Positions 4,438 to 5,270 of a stretch of DNA of 5,270 bases are shown here, piece after piece; position 1 is the first letter of the stretch, and every line of letters starts with the position of its first letter. Under the pieces are notes generated by a model that had not been told where the DNA came from, ran no database searches, and worked only from the letters and a program-made list of their open reading frames with translations. This DNA comes from Phycisphaerales bacterium (GTDB lineage: Bacteria; Planctomycetota; Phycisphaerae; Phycisphaerales; SM1A02). The stretch lies in the NCBI GenBank assembly GCA_007135295.1, contig SLJD01000019.1, forward strand, positions 1-5,270. The letters are read 5' to 3'. The position numbers and the translations under genes were made by a program.

Positions 4438-5270
4438 TCAAGACGACGGGTCGCTCCACGTCAGAATCCGGCCCCACGTCTCGCTCGTGCCCCAGATACC
4501 CCGCCGCAGGCATTCGAGTTGGACGATCTGGCTGTGATCGACGAACAGGTTCACTTCCGGGCCGTAATGCCGCACATACCAGGAAAAGACGTCCGGGTCC
4601 GCTGCTTCGAACATGACGTGTTCGAGGCCGAGTTCGTTGACCATCCGGGCGGGCACATCGGTTCGCCAGTGGCGGACGTCCTCGGTGATGCCTTCTGATT
4701 CCATCATGATCATGAATGCCCCGGCGTCGAGGAACCGTTTGGCCTGCTGAATCACCCAGCCGGGGTCCTGCTGACCTTCGCCTTCGAGCGTTTCCGCCCC
4801 GCTCGCCCCGCCGGCGCCGAACTGGATGCCGATTTCCGGCTTGGCTTTCAGTCCCGTTTTCTGCACCCGTTCGACGAGGCGCAACCAGTCATCAGTCGGG
4901 ATCGTGATGAAGCCGCATGACAGTTCGATGATGTCGAAGCCGAGATCCCGGCATTCGTCGATGCACTGCCCGACGACGTCCGGCCCCTGTGTCAGCGCGT
5001 ATTCGAGAAAACCGCCGGTCGAGACTTCCGCGCCGAATTCATGGCTGATTTCGATCAGTTCCCGAACGCGGTCGCGGGGCATGAGCGTGAACGCCCCGCC
5101 GGAGAATTTCAGCGCATCTACTGCATGGCCCATCAGTTCCAGCGTATCCCGCAGCAGCCGCGAGCCGATCACGGAGTAGTACGGCCCGCGGATCTCGGTC
5201 AGGCCGATCTTTCGGGGCTTCTCCGGCCGGCGGTTGACGGGCAGAAACTGGAAGGGGCGGTCGGAGAACC
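4438..5270 (-). CDS. Phosphosulfolactate synthase-like protein (ComA / HSA32 family), start off window
   Basis: The frame is open from the right edge (first full codon 5268-5266) to a TGA at 4440-4438, 276 visible residues. It contains no in-frame ATG near the edge, so the start lies just outside. The GTG at 5172 is internal, because conserved sequence continues upstream of it (RKIGLTEIRGPYYSVIGSRL). ComA condenses phosphoenolpyruvate with sulfite to phosphosulfolactate on a Mg2+-dependent TIM barrel, the first step of one coenzyme M route; plant HSA32 is a homologue needed for long-term acquired heat tolerance. Visible blocks, numbered from the edge: DALKFSGGAFTLMP (51-64), EVSTGGFLE (81-89), GFDIIELSCGFITIP (110-124), KAKPEIGIQFG (141-151), DAGAFMIMMESEGI (181-194), MFEA (219-222) and VNLFVDHSQIVQLECLR (239-255). 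The VDHSQI block resembles HSA32, where archaeal ComA usually has a different sequence after the VNL. Synthase activity is unproven. The missing part is probably only a few residues. Confidence 0.88.
   Translation of the reverse strand, partial: FSDRPFQFLPVNRRPEKPRKIGLTEIRGPYYSVIGSRLLRDTLELMGHAVDALKFSGGAFTLMPRDRVRELIEISHEFGAEVSTGGFLEYALTQGPDVVGQCIDECRDLGFDIIELSCGFITIPTDDWLRLVERVQKTGLKAKPEIGIQFGAGGASGAETLEGEGQQDPGWVIQQAKRFLDAGAFMIMMESEGITEDVRHWRTDVPARMVNELGLEHVMFEAADPDVFSWYVRHYGPEVNLFVDHSQIVQLECLRRGIWGTSETWGRILTWSDPSS

Overview
The window is GC-rich bacterial DNA (third codon positions mostly G or C) with densely packed genes on both strands. The mix of genes fits a planctomycete-like or other environmental GC-rich bacterium: a plant HSA32-like phosphosulfolactate synthase relative, a class IV aminotransferase, an acidic-substrate symporter and several short lineage-type membrane proteins. 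That placement is an inference from general resemblance. No rRNA, tRNA or marker gene here fixes the taxonomy.

Layout, left to right. Positions 1-575 hold the C-terminal 190 residues of an asparagine synthetase (AsnB type), whose 5' part lies off the left edge. A 118-nt gap follows, carrying a small 13-bp tandem repeat (614-666). Next is a complete dicarboxylate/amino acid:cation symporter (694-2040), which ends at a strong 13-bp hairpin that looks like its terminator (2078-2111). From 2112 to 2259 there is a short AT-rich island with a duplicated motif and a GC-rich hairpin. This leads into an unrecognised 98-residue ORF (2260-2556) that has a good ribosome binding site. A 91-residue multi-pass membrane protein lies on the minus strand (2618-2893) and is divergent from a class IV PLP-dependent aminotransferase (3083-3985). 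The 189-nt divergent spacer contains two inverted repeats. A 101-residue membrane protein (4100-4405) is convergent with a nearly complete phosphosulfolactate synthase/HSA32-like gene on the minus strand (4438-5270, start off the right edge).

The genes do not form an obvious operon: orientation switches several times and gaps of 100-200 nt separate most neighbours. Three products touch amino acid or dicarboxylate metabolism (asparagine synthetase, acidic-substrate symporter, aminotransferase), but the sequence gives no sign that they are co-transcribed.

I looked for an undescribed system and did not find a convincing one. There is no CRISPR array, transposase, toxin-antitoxin pair, phage gene or defence cassette. 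The points most worth a second look are the HSA32-like gene in a bacterium, the apparent loss of the usual PLP-pyridine-contacting glutamate in the aminotransferase, the 13-bp repeat in front of the symporter, and the intergenic repeat and inverted-repeat elements.
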